Assembly (NCBI GenBank): GCA_030593225.1 | Contig: JAUVHP010000043.1 | Span: forward strand, 1 to 9,256 | DNA from: an archaeon | GTDB lineage: Archaea > Nanobdellota > Nanobdellia > Pacearchaeales > GW2011-AR1 | Length of the DNA: 9,256 bases | Reading direction: 5' to 3' | Part shown: positions 1 to 5,537 of the stretch, piece by piece | How positions within the stretch are numbered: the first letter of the stretch is position 1 | How the letters are laid out: the number at the start of each line of letters is the position of its first letter | The notes under the pieces: generated by a model | What the model saw: only the letters and a program-made list of their open reading frames with translations | Told to the model about the DNA's origin: nothing | Databases searched by the model: none | Translations under genes and position numbers: made by a program

Positions 1-201
1 TAAATTTTGAATTATTTTTTATCAAGACAAAGTTACATTTTATTCGCAGAATAGTGGAGCTATTTAAGAATCAAATTAACAAGTATTGATGAAAAAGAAA
101 CAAAATTAAAATTCCAACATATATTTTAGGGTTAAGACACAAAACAATTAGACAATTTTCTAAACAATAAAAAATTTATTGGAACTACTATTGAAAACTA
201 A
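1..201 (+). pseudogene. decayed 3' end of an unidentified gene
   Basis: One plus-strand frame (codons starting at 1, 4, 7 and so on) reads like protein, with segments such as SIDEKETKLKFQHI and LDNFLNNKKFIGTTIEN ending at the TAA at 199-201. It is interrupted by stops at 52-54, 127-129 and 133-135, and no intact frame covers the stretch. I do not recognise the protein. The last ten codons are copied at 764-793 beyond the Fic/RHH pair, which supports a real former coding end. Its stop overlaps the stop of the convergent RHH gene (198-200). It may be a pseudogene or carry sequence errors; the 5' part lies outside the window. Confidence 0.4.
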
Positions 202-401
202 AACTTTTCTTCAATGATTTGAGAAATTGGCTTCCCAGTTCTTTTCTTAATTTCATTAAGTTTATCCATAGTTCTTAAAGAAAGGGTAACATCAATTCTC
301 TTTCTCTGAAAAGGCAATCCAATACCCTTATCATAATTTTCAAGTATTTCAAAAAACTTCTTTTCTCTCTTCAAAATTTTATTAATTTCCTTTAATCGCA
401 T
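198..401 (-). CDS. ribbon-helix-helix protein, probable antitoxin of the Fic/Doc pair
   Basis: This 67-aa basic protein has a C-terminal segment (about residues 34-67: KRIDVTLSLRT, then helix, then TGKPISQIIEEKF) with the strand-helix-helix pattern of CopG/Arc-type ribbon-helix-helix DNA-binding proteins. The N-terminal 30 residues are helical and charged and could be the part that contacts the toxin. The ATG at 399-401 lies inside the last 20 bases of the Fic/Doc gene, so the two are translationally coupled, toxin first. By the general logic of type II modules it would neutralise the toxin and repress the shared promoter; this is inferred from fold and position. The RHH fold is fairly clear, the antitoxin role less so. 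Confidence 0.6.
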   Translation of the reverse strand: MRLKEINKILKREKKFFEILENYDKGIGLPFQRKRIDVTLSLRTMDKLNEIKKRTGKPISQIIEEKF

Positions 402-723
402 TTTTTAATCTCCATTCAATATTTCTTATTTCAATAACATTTTTCTTAGCAACCGACACTATATGATGTAACAACAAATCTCTATCAACCAACAACCCCT
501 TTGCATCAGCAAAAACAAAAGCAACAAAAGCCGCAGTTCGCTTATTTCCATCTGAAAAGGGATGGTCAACTAAAATAGCTCTCCATAAATAAGCCAATTT
601 TTTATAAAGCCCAATCCGAGAATTTTTCATTCTATCAAATGCAAAATCCAAACTAGAATCACTTCTTAAATTCCCACCAAACCCTTTATTAATTCTAAGC
701 AAATCTTCCTTACAAATTTCCAT
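382..723 (-). CDS. Fic/Doc-family protein, probable toxin
   Basis: The motif HPFSDGNKRTA (His57 counted from the TTG at 732, His54 from the start used here) matches the Fic/Doc active-site loop HxFx(D/N)(G/A)NKRTA, with the catalytic His, the phosphate-anchoring GNK and the following Arg. The upstream stretch GGNLRSDSSLDFAFDR fits the N-terminal Doc region with a conserved LR/SLDFA pattern. The length (about 113 aa) is that of a minimal Doc-like protein with no extra domain. Family members transfer AMP or phosphate to targets such as EF-Tu; which reaction this one does cannot be told. TTG 732, ATG 729 and ATG 723 are possible starts; 723 is preferred because a TATA-like box is centred about 25 nt upstream. 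It overlaps the RHH gene by 20 nt. Confidence 0.8.
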   Translation of the reverse strand: MEICKEDLLRINKGFGGNLRSDSSLDFAFDRMKNSRIGLYKKLAYLWRAILVDHPFSDGNKRTAAFVAFVFADAKGLLVDRDLLLHHIVSVAKKNVIEIRNIEWRLKNAIKGN

Positions 724-742
724 ACACATCAATAATTGTAAG

Positions 743-752
743 TTATATAAAT
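743..752 (-). promoter_or_regulatory. TATA-like box of the fic/RHH module
   Basis: Read on the minus strand this is ATTTATATAA, centred about 25 nt before the ATG at 721-723. This is the spacing expected for a leaderless archaeal transcript. It lies right beside the displaced gene-end copy at 764-793. Confidence 0.45.
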
Positions 753-763
753 CTTTCTAAATA

Positions 764-793
764 AAATTTATAGGAACAACAATTGGAAGTTAG
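764..793 (+). pseudogene. displaced copy of a gene 3' end
   Basis: Ten codons, KFIGTTIGS plus TAG, repeat the end of the gene finishing at 199-201. The Ile and Thr codons differ only in the third base. The TAG at 791-793 overlaps the stop of the convergent patatin-like gene (790-792), so this copy probably marks the original junction before the Fic/RHH unit arrived. Nothing upstream of it in frame is coding. It is short, so chance similarity is not fully excluded. Confidence 0.5.
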
Positions 794-1878
794 TAATCTC
801 CTAAAAATCTACCTAACCCCTTGTCTGTTTCAAATATATTATCTCCTGCATTAAAAGTTTTCATTACTGATTCTCCATCATCACCTAAGGTAGTTAAATG
901 TGATTCACTCGGCCTCACAGTATAAATAGAAATTCCCTTTTTCCAAAGATTTGGCACTTCATATTTCCAATAATTTTTGGCCTTTCTTTCATTTTCACGA
1001 TAAGCTTTTTTAAAATCTTTACCTCTCGCAATTGTGCATGCACCATAAATTGTTTTTTCACGGTCAAATTCATCTTCTCCTTTACGTAAATCATTATGAA
1101 CAAATAAAATTTTTTCTATACCCAAATCAAACTTCATATTTCGCTCAATAATTTCTGGCAAATGCCATTTACCATAAGCACTATCAGGAGAATCCTCAAA
1201 ATAAGAATCCCCTATTCGGACTGGTTTCCAAAAAGGCCCTATTCCCGCACCAAAAACGAGATTCATTCCAGCTTTACCTCCTTTTCCAAAAAGCTCTGTT
1301 GGTTTTGTTAAAAAACGCTGGTCCCTATTACAAAAATACTCTACTTCTGCTGTTTCAACATTGAGTGCAGGAATAATATAATGAATAGGTGAGGCAAAAA
1401 CTTTATTTAAATTTTCTTCATCAAAAAAACCTCTCTTCTCAAAAACATTAATAGCCATATCTAAATCAATCATCTTCAAAATTCTTTTTGGACTTATAAT
1501 ATCCCTTTGTGTAAACAAATTATAAACCAATGATTTAAATTCTGCCAAACCAAAATCATTATTTTTAAAATAATCTAAAAGATTGGAAAATTTTTGTTTT
1601 CCTATGAAATCTTCCTCAATAATATTTGACATTTCATCATATCTCCCAGTTAACAAAGGAGGTCCTAAAAAAATAGATGCAGAACAAGTTATTACCAATG
1701 CAGGCTCAAAAATTTTAATAGATTTAGCAACTTGAACATAAGATTTAGCGGATTGATCATATTCAATACTCTTACATAATTTAGGAACTCCTAATTTTCT
1801 AATTAGACTATTTAAAACTCCAGCTGAAAAAACACCTTTGCCTCCCCCACCATCAAAAACTAAAGCTATATTCCCCAC
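790..1878 (-). CDS. diverged patatin-like phospholipase-family protein
   Basis: The 362-aa product starts GNIALVFDGGGGKGVFSAGVL, with the glycine-rich oxyanion-hole loop DGGGxKG at residues 9-15 as in patatin-like acyl hydrolases. A segment PALNVETAEVEYF (about 170-182) matches the family strand after the lid region, and GDSYFEDSPDSAYG (223-236) sits where the dyad Asp is expected (Asp229). The nucleophile elbow is unusual: VITCSASIF (62-70) has Ser66 but lacks both glycines of GxSxG, and the Asp motif is DS rather than DG. It may be a modified lipase or an inactive relative. There is no signal peptide. The GTG start at 1876-1878 is favoured because DGGG lies close to the N-terminus and a TATA-like box lies about 27 nt upstream. 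Confidence 0.75.
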   Translation of the reverse strand: MGNIALVFDGGGGKGVFSAGVLNSLIRKLGVPKLCKSIEYDQSAKSYVQVAKSIKIFEPALVITCSASIFLGPPLLTGRYDEMSNIIEEDFIGKQKFSNLLDYFKNNDFGLAEFKSLVYNLFTQRDIISPKRILKMIDLDMAINVFEKRGFFDEENLNKVFASPIHYIIPALNVETAEVEYFCNRDQRFLTKPTELFGKGGKAGMNLVFGAGIGPFWKPVRIGDSYFEDSPDSAYGKWHLPEIIERNMKFDLGIEKILFVHNDLRKGEDEFDREKTIYGACTIARGKDFKKAYRENERKAKNYWKYEVPNLWKKGISIYTVRPSESHLTTLGDDGESVMKTFNAGDNIFETDKGLGRFLGDY

Positions 1879-1900
1879 AATAAAAAATCAAATCAAACCT

Positions 1901-1909
1901 ATATAAAAT
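1901..1909 (-). promoter_or_regulatory. TATA-like box of the patatin-like gene
   Basis: The minus-strand sequence TTTTATATA is centred about 27 nt before the GTG at 1878, which fits a leaderless archaeal transcript. It is back to back with the RNase P gene promoter. Confidence 0.45.
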
Positions 1910-1940
1910 TAATTCCAATAAAATATATATATAAAAATTA

Positions 1941-1947
1941 TTATAAA
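1941..1947 (+). promoter_or_regulatory. TATA-like box of the rnp3-pheS cluster
   Basis: TTATAAA is centred about 25 nt upstream of the ATG at 1969, implying transcription starting at or next to the start codon. The adjacent sequence is very AT-rich (alternating TA at 1923-1932), so the exact box is uncertain. Confidence 0.45.
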
Positions 1948-1968
1948 CCAATATATCCTAATAAATTA

Positions 1969-2463
1969 ATGACAATCTTAACAGAAACAAATTTTAATAA
2001 ACTAAAACTTCAAGCAAAACAAACAAAATCTCCAATAATCTTCACAAGTGATGACGATGATTTAAACAGAAAAGTTTTAGAAAAATTAGAAATAAATATT
2101 CTTTTAATAAACCAAAAAAATAGAAAAGATTTTCAAAAACAAAGAAACTCTGGATTTAATCATGTTCTTGCAAAAATAGCTAAAAAAAATAAAATTCAAA
2201 TAGGAATAAATCTAGACGAAATAATAAATTCAACACCACAGACATACCCTGATAAATCTTCTACAAAGATTTCTACTAAAGGCAAAGAAAAATCAAAAAT
2301 TTTAGCAAGAGTTCAGCAAAATATAAAACTCTGCAACAAAAACAAAATCCAAATGCAGTTCATAGGAAAAAACAAAAGAGATTTACACGACCTAAAATCA
2401 TTAGGATTAGTTCTGGGAATGAATACAAAAACAACTTCAAATTTACAGCCAAACATTTTTTAA
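1969..2463 (+). CDS. rnp3: ribonuclease P protein component 3 (Rpp30 family)
   Basis: This is a protein subunit of archaeal RNase P, which trims the 5' leader of pre-tRNAs; Rpp30 acts with Pop5 in support of the RNA catalytic domain. The recognisable core is QRNSGFNHVLAKIAKKNKIQIGINLDEI (about 58-85), the hallmark NSGxNxVLAKxA segment of the family. It is followed by ILARVQQNIKLCNKNKIQ (111-128), which matches the conserved helix and lysine-rich stretch, and by SLGLVLGM. At 164 aa it is shorter than the usual 200 or more residues; the Ser/Thr/Lys-rich stretch at about 88-107 is probably a loop. It is the first gene of the plus-strand cluster, 22 nt before pheS, so a tRNA-processing factor and a tRNA synthetase share a transcript. 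Confidence 0.85.
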   Translation: MTILTETNFNKLKLQAKQTKSPIIFTSDDDDLNRKVLEKLEINILLINQKNRKDFQKQRNSGFNHVLAKIAKKNKIQIGINLDEIINSTPQTYPDKSSTKISTKGKEKSKILARVQQNIKLCNKNKIQMQFIGKNKRDLHDLKSLGLVLGMNTKTTSNLQPNIF

Positions 2464-2485
2464 TACTATCTTCTTTTATTTTCAA

Positions 2486-3994
2486 ATGGAAAAATTAATC
2501 CAATCACTTAGCCCAAACGAAATAAAAATTCTTCCCTACTTAGATGAAGACATTTCTCAAATTTGCAAAAAATCAAACCTAGACAAGGTCTCTGTTCTAA
2601 GAGCATTAGAATACCTTCAAAATAAAAATATAATCATACTTGACACAGAAAAAAAGAAAATAATAGAAATCGGAACAAACGGAGCATACTACAGAGCAAA
2701 AGGACTTCCAGAAAGACGCCTCTTAAATCTCTTGGACAAAAAAAGAATTATTTCTCTACAAGAAGCCCAAGAACAAAGCAAACTTTCAAACCAAGAATTC
2801 AAGGCCTCGTTGGGGGTCTTAAAAAGAAAAGCATTAATAGATTTAAAAAATGGAAAAATAATCTTAAACGCAAACAAAGGAGAAATCTCAAAAAAAACAT
2901 TAGAAGAATTATTTATTGAAATGCTCCCAATAGAATACAACAAGCTCTCACCAGAACAATTATTTGCATTAAAAATTTTGCAAAACAGAAAAGAAATAAT
3001 TCAAATAACAGAGAAAAAAATATTTAAAATAAACATAACAGAATTAGGGGAAAAAATAGTAAACTCAAAAATTTCAAACAAAGATTTAATAGAACAAATA
3101 ACTCCAGAAATTCTAAAAAATGAAAAATTATGGAAAGGAAAAAAATTCAGAAGATATGACATAACTTCTCCTGTTCCAAAAATCAATGGAGGAAAAAGAC
3201 ATTTTGTAAATCAAGCAATTGACTATGCAAGAAAAATTTGGACAGAAATGGGTTTCACAGAAATGACAGGCAACATTGTGCAAAGCTCGTTTTGGAACTT
3301 TGACGCACTTTTTACAGCACAAGACCATCCAGTAAGAGAAATGCAAGACACATTTTTCATAGATAAAAAATTCAACTTACCAGAAGATAAAAAATTAATA
3401 GAACAAATAAAAAATGCCCATGAAGGAAAAATAGAAGGAAGCAAAGGATGGAATTATAATTGGCAAGAAAAAGAAGCACAAAAAACTTGCTTGCGAACAC
3501 ATACAACTTGCTTATCTGCTCAAAAATTATCACAAATAAAAAAAGAAAATCTCCCTCAAAAATTCTTTGCAGTAGGAAAATGTTTTAGAAACGAAACAGT
3601 TGATTGGTCACACGGATTTGAATTCAATCAAACAGAAGGAATAGTTATAGATAAAAACGCAAACTTCAAACACTTATTAGGTTACTTAAAACAATTCTAC
3701 AAAAAAATGGGATTTGAAAATTTAAGATTCAATCCAGCATATTTCCCATACACAGAACCATCAGTAGAAATTCACGCATGGCATCCAGAAAAAAAGGTCT
3801 GGCTAGAATTAGGCGGAGCAGGAATATTCAGACCAGAAGTCACAACCCCTCTTTTAGGAGAACACATACCAGTTTTAGCGTGGGGACCTGGATTTGACAG
3901 AACAATAATGGATTATTACAAAATAAAAGATTTAAGAGAACTTTACAAAAACGATTTAACTAAATTAAGAAAAATAAAACATTGGGTAAAATGA
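2486..3994 (+). CDS. pheS: phenylalanyl-tRNA synthetase alpha subunit
   Basis: The 502-aa product is the catalytic subunit of class II PheRS (an alpha2-beta2 enzyme), which joins phenylalanine to tRNA-Phe in the cytoplasm. The N-terminal 200 residues carry repeated winged-helix-like units, as in archaeal and eukaryotic PheRS; KGLPERRLLNLL begins the second. The catalytic core follows: motif 1 from about residue 239 (HFVNQAIDYARK, then NFDALFTAQDHPVREMQDTFF), motif 2 around 363-385 (GKCFRNE with Arg368, then HGFEFNQTEG) and motif 3 at 466-472 (WGPGFDR). The Phe-pocket segment FNPAYFPYTEPSVEIHAW is intact. The length is typical of the archaeal family. Its TGA overlaps the ATG of the next gene (ATGA, 3991-3994), so the cluster is translationally coupled. 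There is no Shine-Dalgarno sequence before the ATG. Confidence 0.97.
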   Translation: MEKLIQSLSPNEIKILPYLDEDISQICKKSNLDKVSVLRALEYLQNKNIIILDTEKKKIIEIGTNGAYYRAKGLPERRLLNLLDKKRIISLQEAQEQSKLSNQEFKASLGVLKRKALIDLKNGKIILNANKGEISKKTLEELFIEMLPIEYNKLSPEQLFALKILQNRKEIIQITEKKIFKINITELGEKIVNSKISNKDLIEQITPEILKNEKLWKGKKFRRYDITSPVPKINGGKRHFVNQAIDYARKIWTEMGFTEMTGNIVQSSFWNFDALFTAQDHPVREMQDTFFIDKKFNLPEDKKLIEQIKNAHEGKIEGSKGWNYNWQEKEAQKTCLRTHTTCLSAQKLSQIKKENLPQKFFAVGKCFRNETVDWSHGFEFNQTEGIVIDKNANFKHLLGYLKQFYKKMGFENLRFNPAYFPYTEPSVEIHAWHPEKKVWLELGGAGIFRPEVTTPLLGEHIPVLAWGPGFDRTIMDYYKIKDLRELYKNDLTKLRKIKHWVK

Positions 3995-4338
3995 AAGAAA
4001 ATTTAATAAAAACTATCGAAGAAAATCCAATTGCACTTGGAACAAGCAATAACAACAAACCTCATGTTAGTGTTGCTGCTTTTGTAAAAATAAAAGATGA
4101 AAAAATTATTGTAACAAATAATTACATGAAAACCACTATTGAAAATATTAAAGAAAATCCACTAGTTAATTTAGTCGTATGGAATAAAGATTGGAAAGGC
4201 TATCAAATAGAAGGTTCTGCAAATTACTTTAAAGAAGGAATGTGGCTAGATTTTATTAAAAATATTCCGGAAAATAAAGATGAACCTTGCAAAGGAGCAA
4301 TTATAATTCAAATAAATAAAATTAAAAGTATAGGTTAA
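3991..4338 (+). CDS. small PPOX-fold flavin-binding-like protein
   Basis: This 115-aa protein has the pattern of the pyridoxamine 5'-phosphate oxidase-like split-barrel family: an N-terminal helix, NPIALGTSNNNKPHVSVAAFVKIKDEKIIVTNNYMKTTIENIKENPLVNLVVW, then the strand GYQIEGSANYF and a C-terminal strand GAIIIQINKI. This layout is typical of small FMN-binding proteins. The real substrate is unknown, and a role in vitamin B6 synthesis should not be assumed. The ATG at 3991 overlaps the pheS stop as ATGA; a TTG at 3982 would add three residues but is less likely. It lies between pheS and a Nudix gene. The C-terminus stops soon after the last predicted strand, slightly shorter than many relatives. 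Confidence 0.75.
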   Translation: MKENLIKTIEENPIALGTSNNNKPHVSVAAFVKIKDEKIIVTNNYMKTTIENIKENPLVNLVVWNKDWKGYQIEGSANYFKEGMWLDFIKNIPENKDEPCKGAIIIQINKIKSIG

Positions 4339-4339
4339 A

Positions 4340-4807
4340 ATGAAACAACTAACACTCTGCTTAATACATCAAGATTCAAAAGTTCTTCTTGGATTAAAAA
4401 AAAGAGGATTTGGACAAGGAAGATGGAATGGTTTTGGAGGGAAATTAAACGAAGAAGAAACAATTGAACAAGCAGCAAAAAGAGAACTAAAAGAAGAATC
4501 AGGAATACACGCTCATGAGATTGAAAAAAGAGGAATAATAAAATTTAAATTTCAAAGTGATGTAGAAAATTTAGAAGTTCATATTTTTCACGTCACAAAA
4601 TTTGAAGGCGAACCAATTGAATCAGAAGAAATGAAACCGCAATGGTTTGAAAAAGAAAAAATACCTTACGAAGAAATGTGGGCAGATGACAAACACTGGA
4701 TTCCATTATTTTTAGAAGGAAAAAAATTCAAAGGAACATTTATTTTTGATGGAGAAAAAGAAAATAATATTATTAAATCAGAATTAATAGAAGTAAAAGA
4801 AATATGA
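4340..4807 (+). CDS. MTH1-like Nudix hydrolase, probable oxidised-purine nucleotide phosphatase
   Basis: The protein has a perfect Nudix box at residues 34-56 (G-x5-E-x7-REL-x-EE-x-G-I), which binds the Mg2+ used to hydrolyse nucleoside diphosphate-X bonds. Similarity to human MTH1 (NUDT1) extends well beyond the box: KKRGFGQGRWNGFGGK (20-35) and MWADDKHWIPLFLE (113-126) align without gaps with MTH1. The counterparts of the MTH1 base-recognition residues Asn33, Trp117, Asp119 and Asp120 are present as Asn30, Trp114, Asp116 and Asp117. The length (155 aa) equals that of MTH1. It probably removes 8-oxo-dGTP or 2-hydroxy-dATP from the nucleotide pool. It begins 1 nt after the PPOX-like gene. Its TGA overlaps a decayed pheT start codon (4804-4807), showing that pheT once followed directly. 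Confidence 0.9.
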   Translation: MKQLTLCLIHQDSKVLLGLKKRGFGQGRWNGFGGKLNEEETIEQAAKRELKEESGIHAHEIEKRGIIKFKFQSDVENLEVHIFHVTKFEGEPIESEEMKPQWFEKEKIPYEEMWADDKHWIPLFLEGKKFKGTFIFDGEKENNIIKSELIEVKEI

Positions 4808-4878
4808 GCAACATAAAATTCAATAAAAAAATATTTAAAAAAGAAATTAAAAGAATAAACTACAAAACATTTAAATAA
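4804..4878 (+). pseudogene. decayed duplicate of the pheT 5' end
   Basis: The 24 codons from the ATG at 4804 begin MSNIKFNKKIFKKEI, against MANIKFNKKIFEKEI at the real pheT start (5538). By hand alignment about 54 of 63 bases match, including 27 identical bases in a row (4810-4836 and 5544-5570). After about 21 codons the similarity ends and a TAA follows at 4876-4878. The ATG overlaps the Nudix stop (ATGA), the same coupling as between pheS and the PPOX-like gene, so this is most likely the ancestral pheT start, cut off by the insertion of the winged-helix/RelE pair. A functional 24-aa leader peptide is a less likely alternative. Confidence 0.8.
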
Positions 4879-4889
4879 CCAGTTATATA
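4868..4889 (+). promoter_or_regulatory. two possible TATA-like boxes of the winged-helix/RelE module
   Basis: TTTAAATAA (about 4870-4878) is centred about 26 nt before the ATG at 4900. TTATATA (4883-4889) is centred about 35 nt before the ATG at 4921. Either would place transcription start at or near one of the candidate start codons, so the box used depends on the real translation start. Confidence 0.4.
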
Positions 4890-4899
4890 AACTTATACA

Positions 4900-5175
4900 A
4901 TGACAAAAATGATTGAAAAAATGAATATACTGCATTTTCCAAAATTGGATTCAATACTTCGAGTAGAAGATGCTATACAAAATAGCGAAAATTATCCTAC
5001 AAGAATGGAACTTTGGAAAAGTTTACCTAAGCAAATGCAATATCAAACATTTAAATTAATCCTAAATTATCTTGAAAAATCTAATAAAATTATGTTTGAA
5101 GGAGATAAAATAATTTGGATTTTCACAAACAATAAAAAACTAAATGAATTAATTTCAGGAGCCATCTCAATTTAA
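4900..5175 (+). CDS. small winged-helix protein, probable antitoxin partner of the RelE-like toxin
   Basis: This is a 91-aa protein. The core (from FPKLDSILRVEDAI, residue 13, to DKIIWIF, about 75) shows helix, helix, helix, then a short beta wing (NKIMFEGDKIIWI), as in winged helix-turn-helix proteins. PTRMELWKSLPKQMQYQTFKLILNYLEKS would hold the recognition helices. From memory, archaeal proteins of this shape (a LDTVL.VE start, ELWK.LP, QTF..IL.YLE) are common and often lie next to RelE-like genes. A role as autoregulating antitoxin is inferred. Start codons at 4900, 4909 and 4921 are all possible; the family-like part begins just after 4921. It ends 4 nt before the next gene. Confidence 0.6.
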   Translation: MTKMIEKMNILHFPKLDSILRVEDAIQNSENYPTRMELWKSLPKQMQYQTFKLILNYLEKSNKIMFEGDKIIWIFTNNKKLNELISGAISI

Positions 5176-5179
5176 TAAA

Positions 5180-5536
5180 ATGAAAGAATTTATTCCAAAA
5201 TTAAGCAAAGAATTATTTGAATTAAAAATTAAAATTGAAAAAGAATTATCTCAAGAAAATAAAACTAATGAAAATTTATATCAATTAATAAATAAGTCAA
5301 TTAATTTTCTAAAACAAAAAAGAACTGGGGCACCTATTTCAAAAAAACTTCCAATTTACAAATATTTTGAAAAAAAATATGGAATAACAAATTTATTTTT
5401 AATTGATATTTCAAAAGAAGCCAGAACAATTTATACAAATACTTCTAATAATGAATTTCAAATATTGCAAATTATTTTAGAAGTTTATAAATCTCACAAA
5501 GAATATGAAAAGAAAGGGAGGTATAATAAACATTAA
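5180..5536 (+). CDS. RelE/ParE-like toxin
   Basis: The 118-aa basic protein has the RelE-superfamily layout: N-terminal helices (residues 8-48), GAPISKKLPIYKYFEKKYG (50-68), the strand NLFLIDI, the strand pair ARTIYT (81-86, with Arg82) and EFQILQIILEVYKSHKEY (92-109). The R-x-IYT element and the C-terminal HKEY match the typical archaeal RelE type (RLIYT ... DHKEY ... GY). Such proteins usually cut mRNA in the ribosome; activity here is inferred from similarity. The segment at 87-91 (NTSNN) fits the turn between the strands. It follows the winged-helix gene by 4 nt and ends 1 nt before the pheT ATG, so pheT may now depend on transcription through this module. Confidence 0.75.
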   Translation: MKEFIPKLSKELFELKIKIEKELSQENKTNENLYQLINKSINFLKQKRTGAPISKKLPIYKYFEKKYGITNLFLIDISKEARTIYTNTSNNEFQILQIILEVYKSHKEYEKKGRYNKH

Positions 5537-5537
5537 A

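Larger units (their letters stand above)
202..762. mobile_element. Fic/RHH module inserted at a gene 3' end, flanked by copies of that end
   Basis: A unit of about 560 bp holds only the minus-strand Fic/Doc and RHH genes and their promoter. The plus-strand sequence at its left edge (about 171-201) and at its right edge (about 763-793) encodes the same C-terminus: KFIGTTIEN-stop on the left and KFIGTTIGS-stop on the right. The DNA matches at about 24 of 31 positions, with several differences at third codon positions. No recombinase and no terminal inverted repeat are visible. Boundaries are approximate, and the mobile nature is inferred from this and two similar cases in the window. Confidence 0.45.
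4867..5537. mobile_element. winged-helix/RelE-like module inserted at the pheT 5' end, flanked by copies of that end
   Basis: A unit of about 670 bp contains only a winged-helix gene, a RelE-like gene and a promoter. It lies between the decayed pheT start (4804-4866) and the intact one (5538-5600), which are about 86% identical by hand count. The module points towards pheT; its promoter side touches the decayed copy and its 3' end lies 1 nt from the functional ATG. No recombinase gene or inverted repeat is visible. Exact edges cannot be fixed because the repeat similarity fades. Confidence 0.55.

Noticed and set aside
915..1103. Minus-strand frame inside the patatin-like gene
   Set aside because: It overlaps the longer patatin-like frame on the same strand and has Met/Lys-rich composition with no recognisable motif.
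2689..3444. Minus-strand open frames across pheS
   Set aside because: They are hydrophobic or Cys/Phe-rich translations opposite a clear pheS gene, with no family resemblance.
3981..4346. Similarity of the pheS stop region (3981-3996) to the PPOX-like stop region (4331-4346), as a fourth gene-end duplication
   Set aside because: The match is limited to about 12 of 16 bases around TAAAATGAA, the reading frames differ, and stop plus A plus ATG junctions recur through this cluster.
741..4891. The identical 11-mer AGTTATATAAA at 741-751 and 4881-4891 as a shared module attachment site
   Set aside because: Both lie at TATA-like promoter positions, and the core is nearly palindromic and AT-rich. 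The DUF4258 module has no such copy, so it is best seen as similar promoters.
5517..5522. GGAGGT, a perfect Shine-Dalgarno-like sequence before pheT
   Set aside because: It is 15 nt from the ATG at 5538, longer than usual, and encodes the conserved Gly-Arg at the end of the RelE-like protein. Other genes in the window lack such sites, so coding chance is likely.
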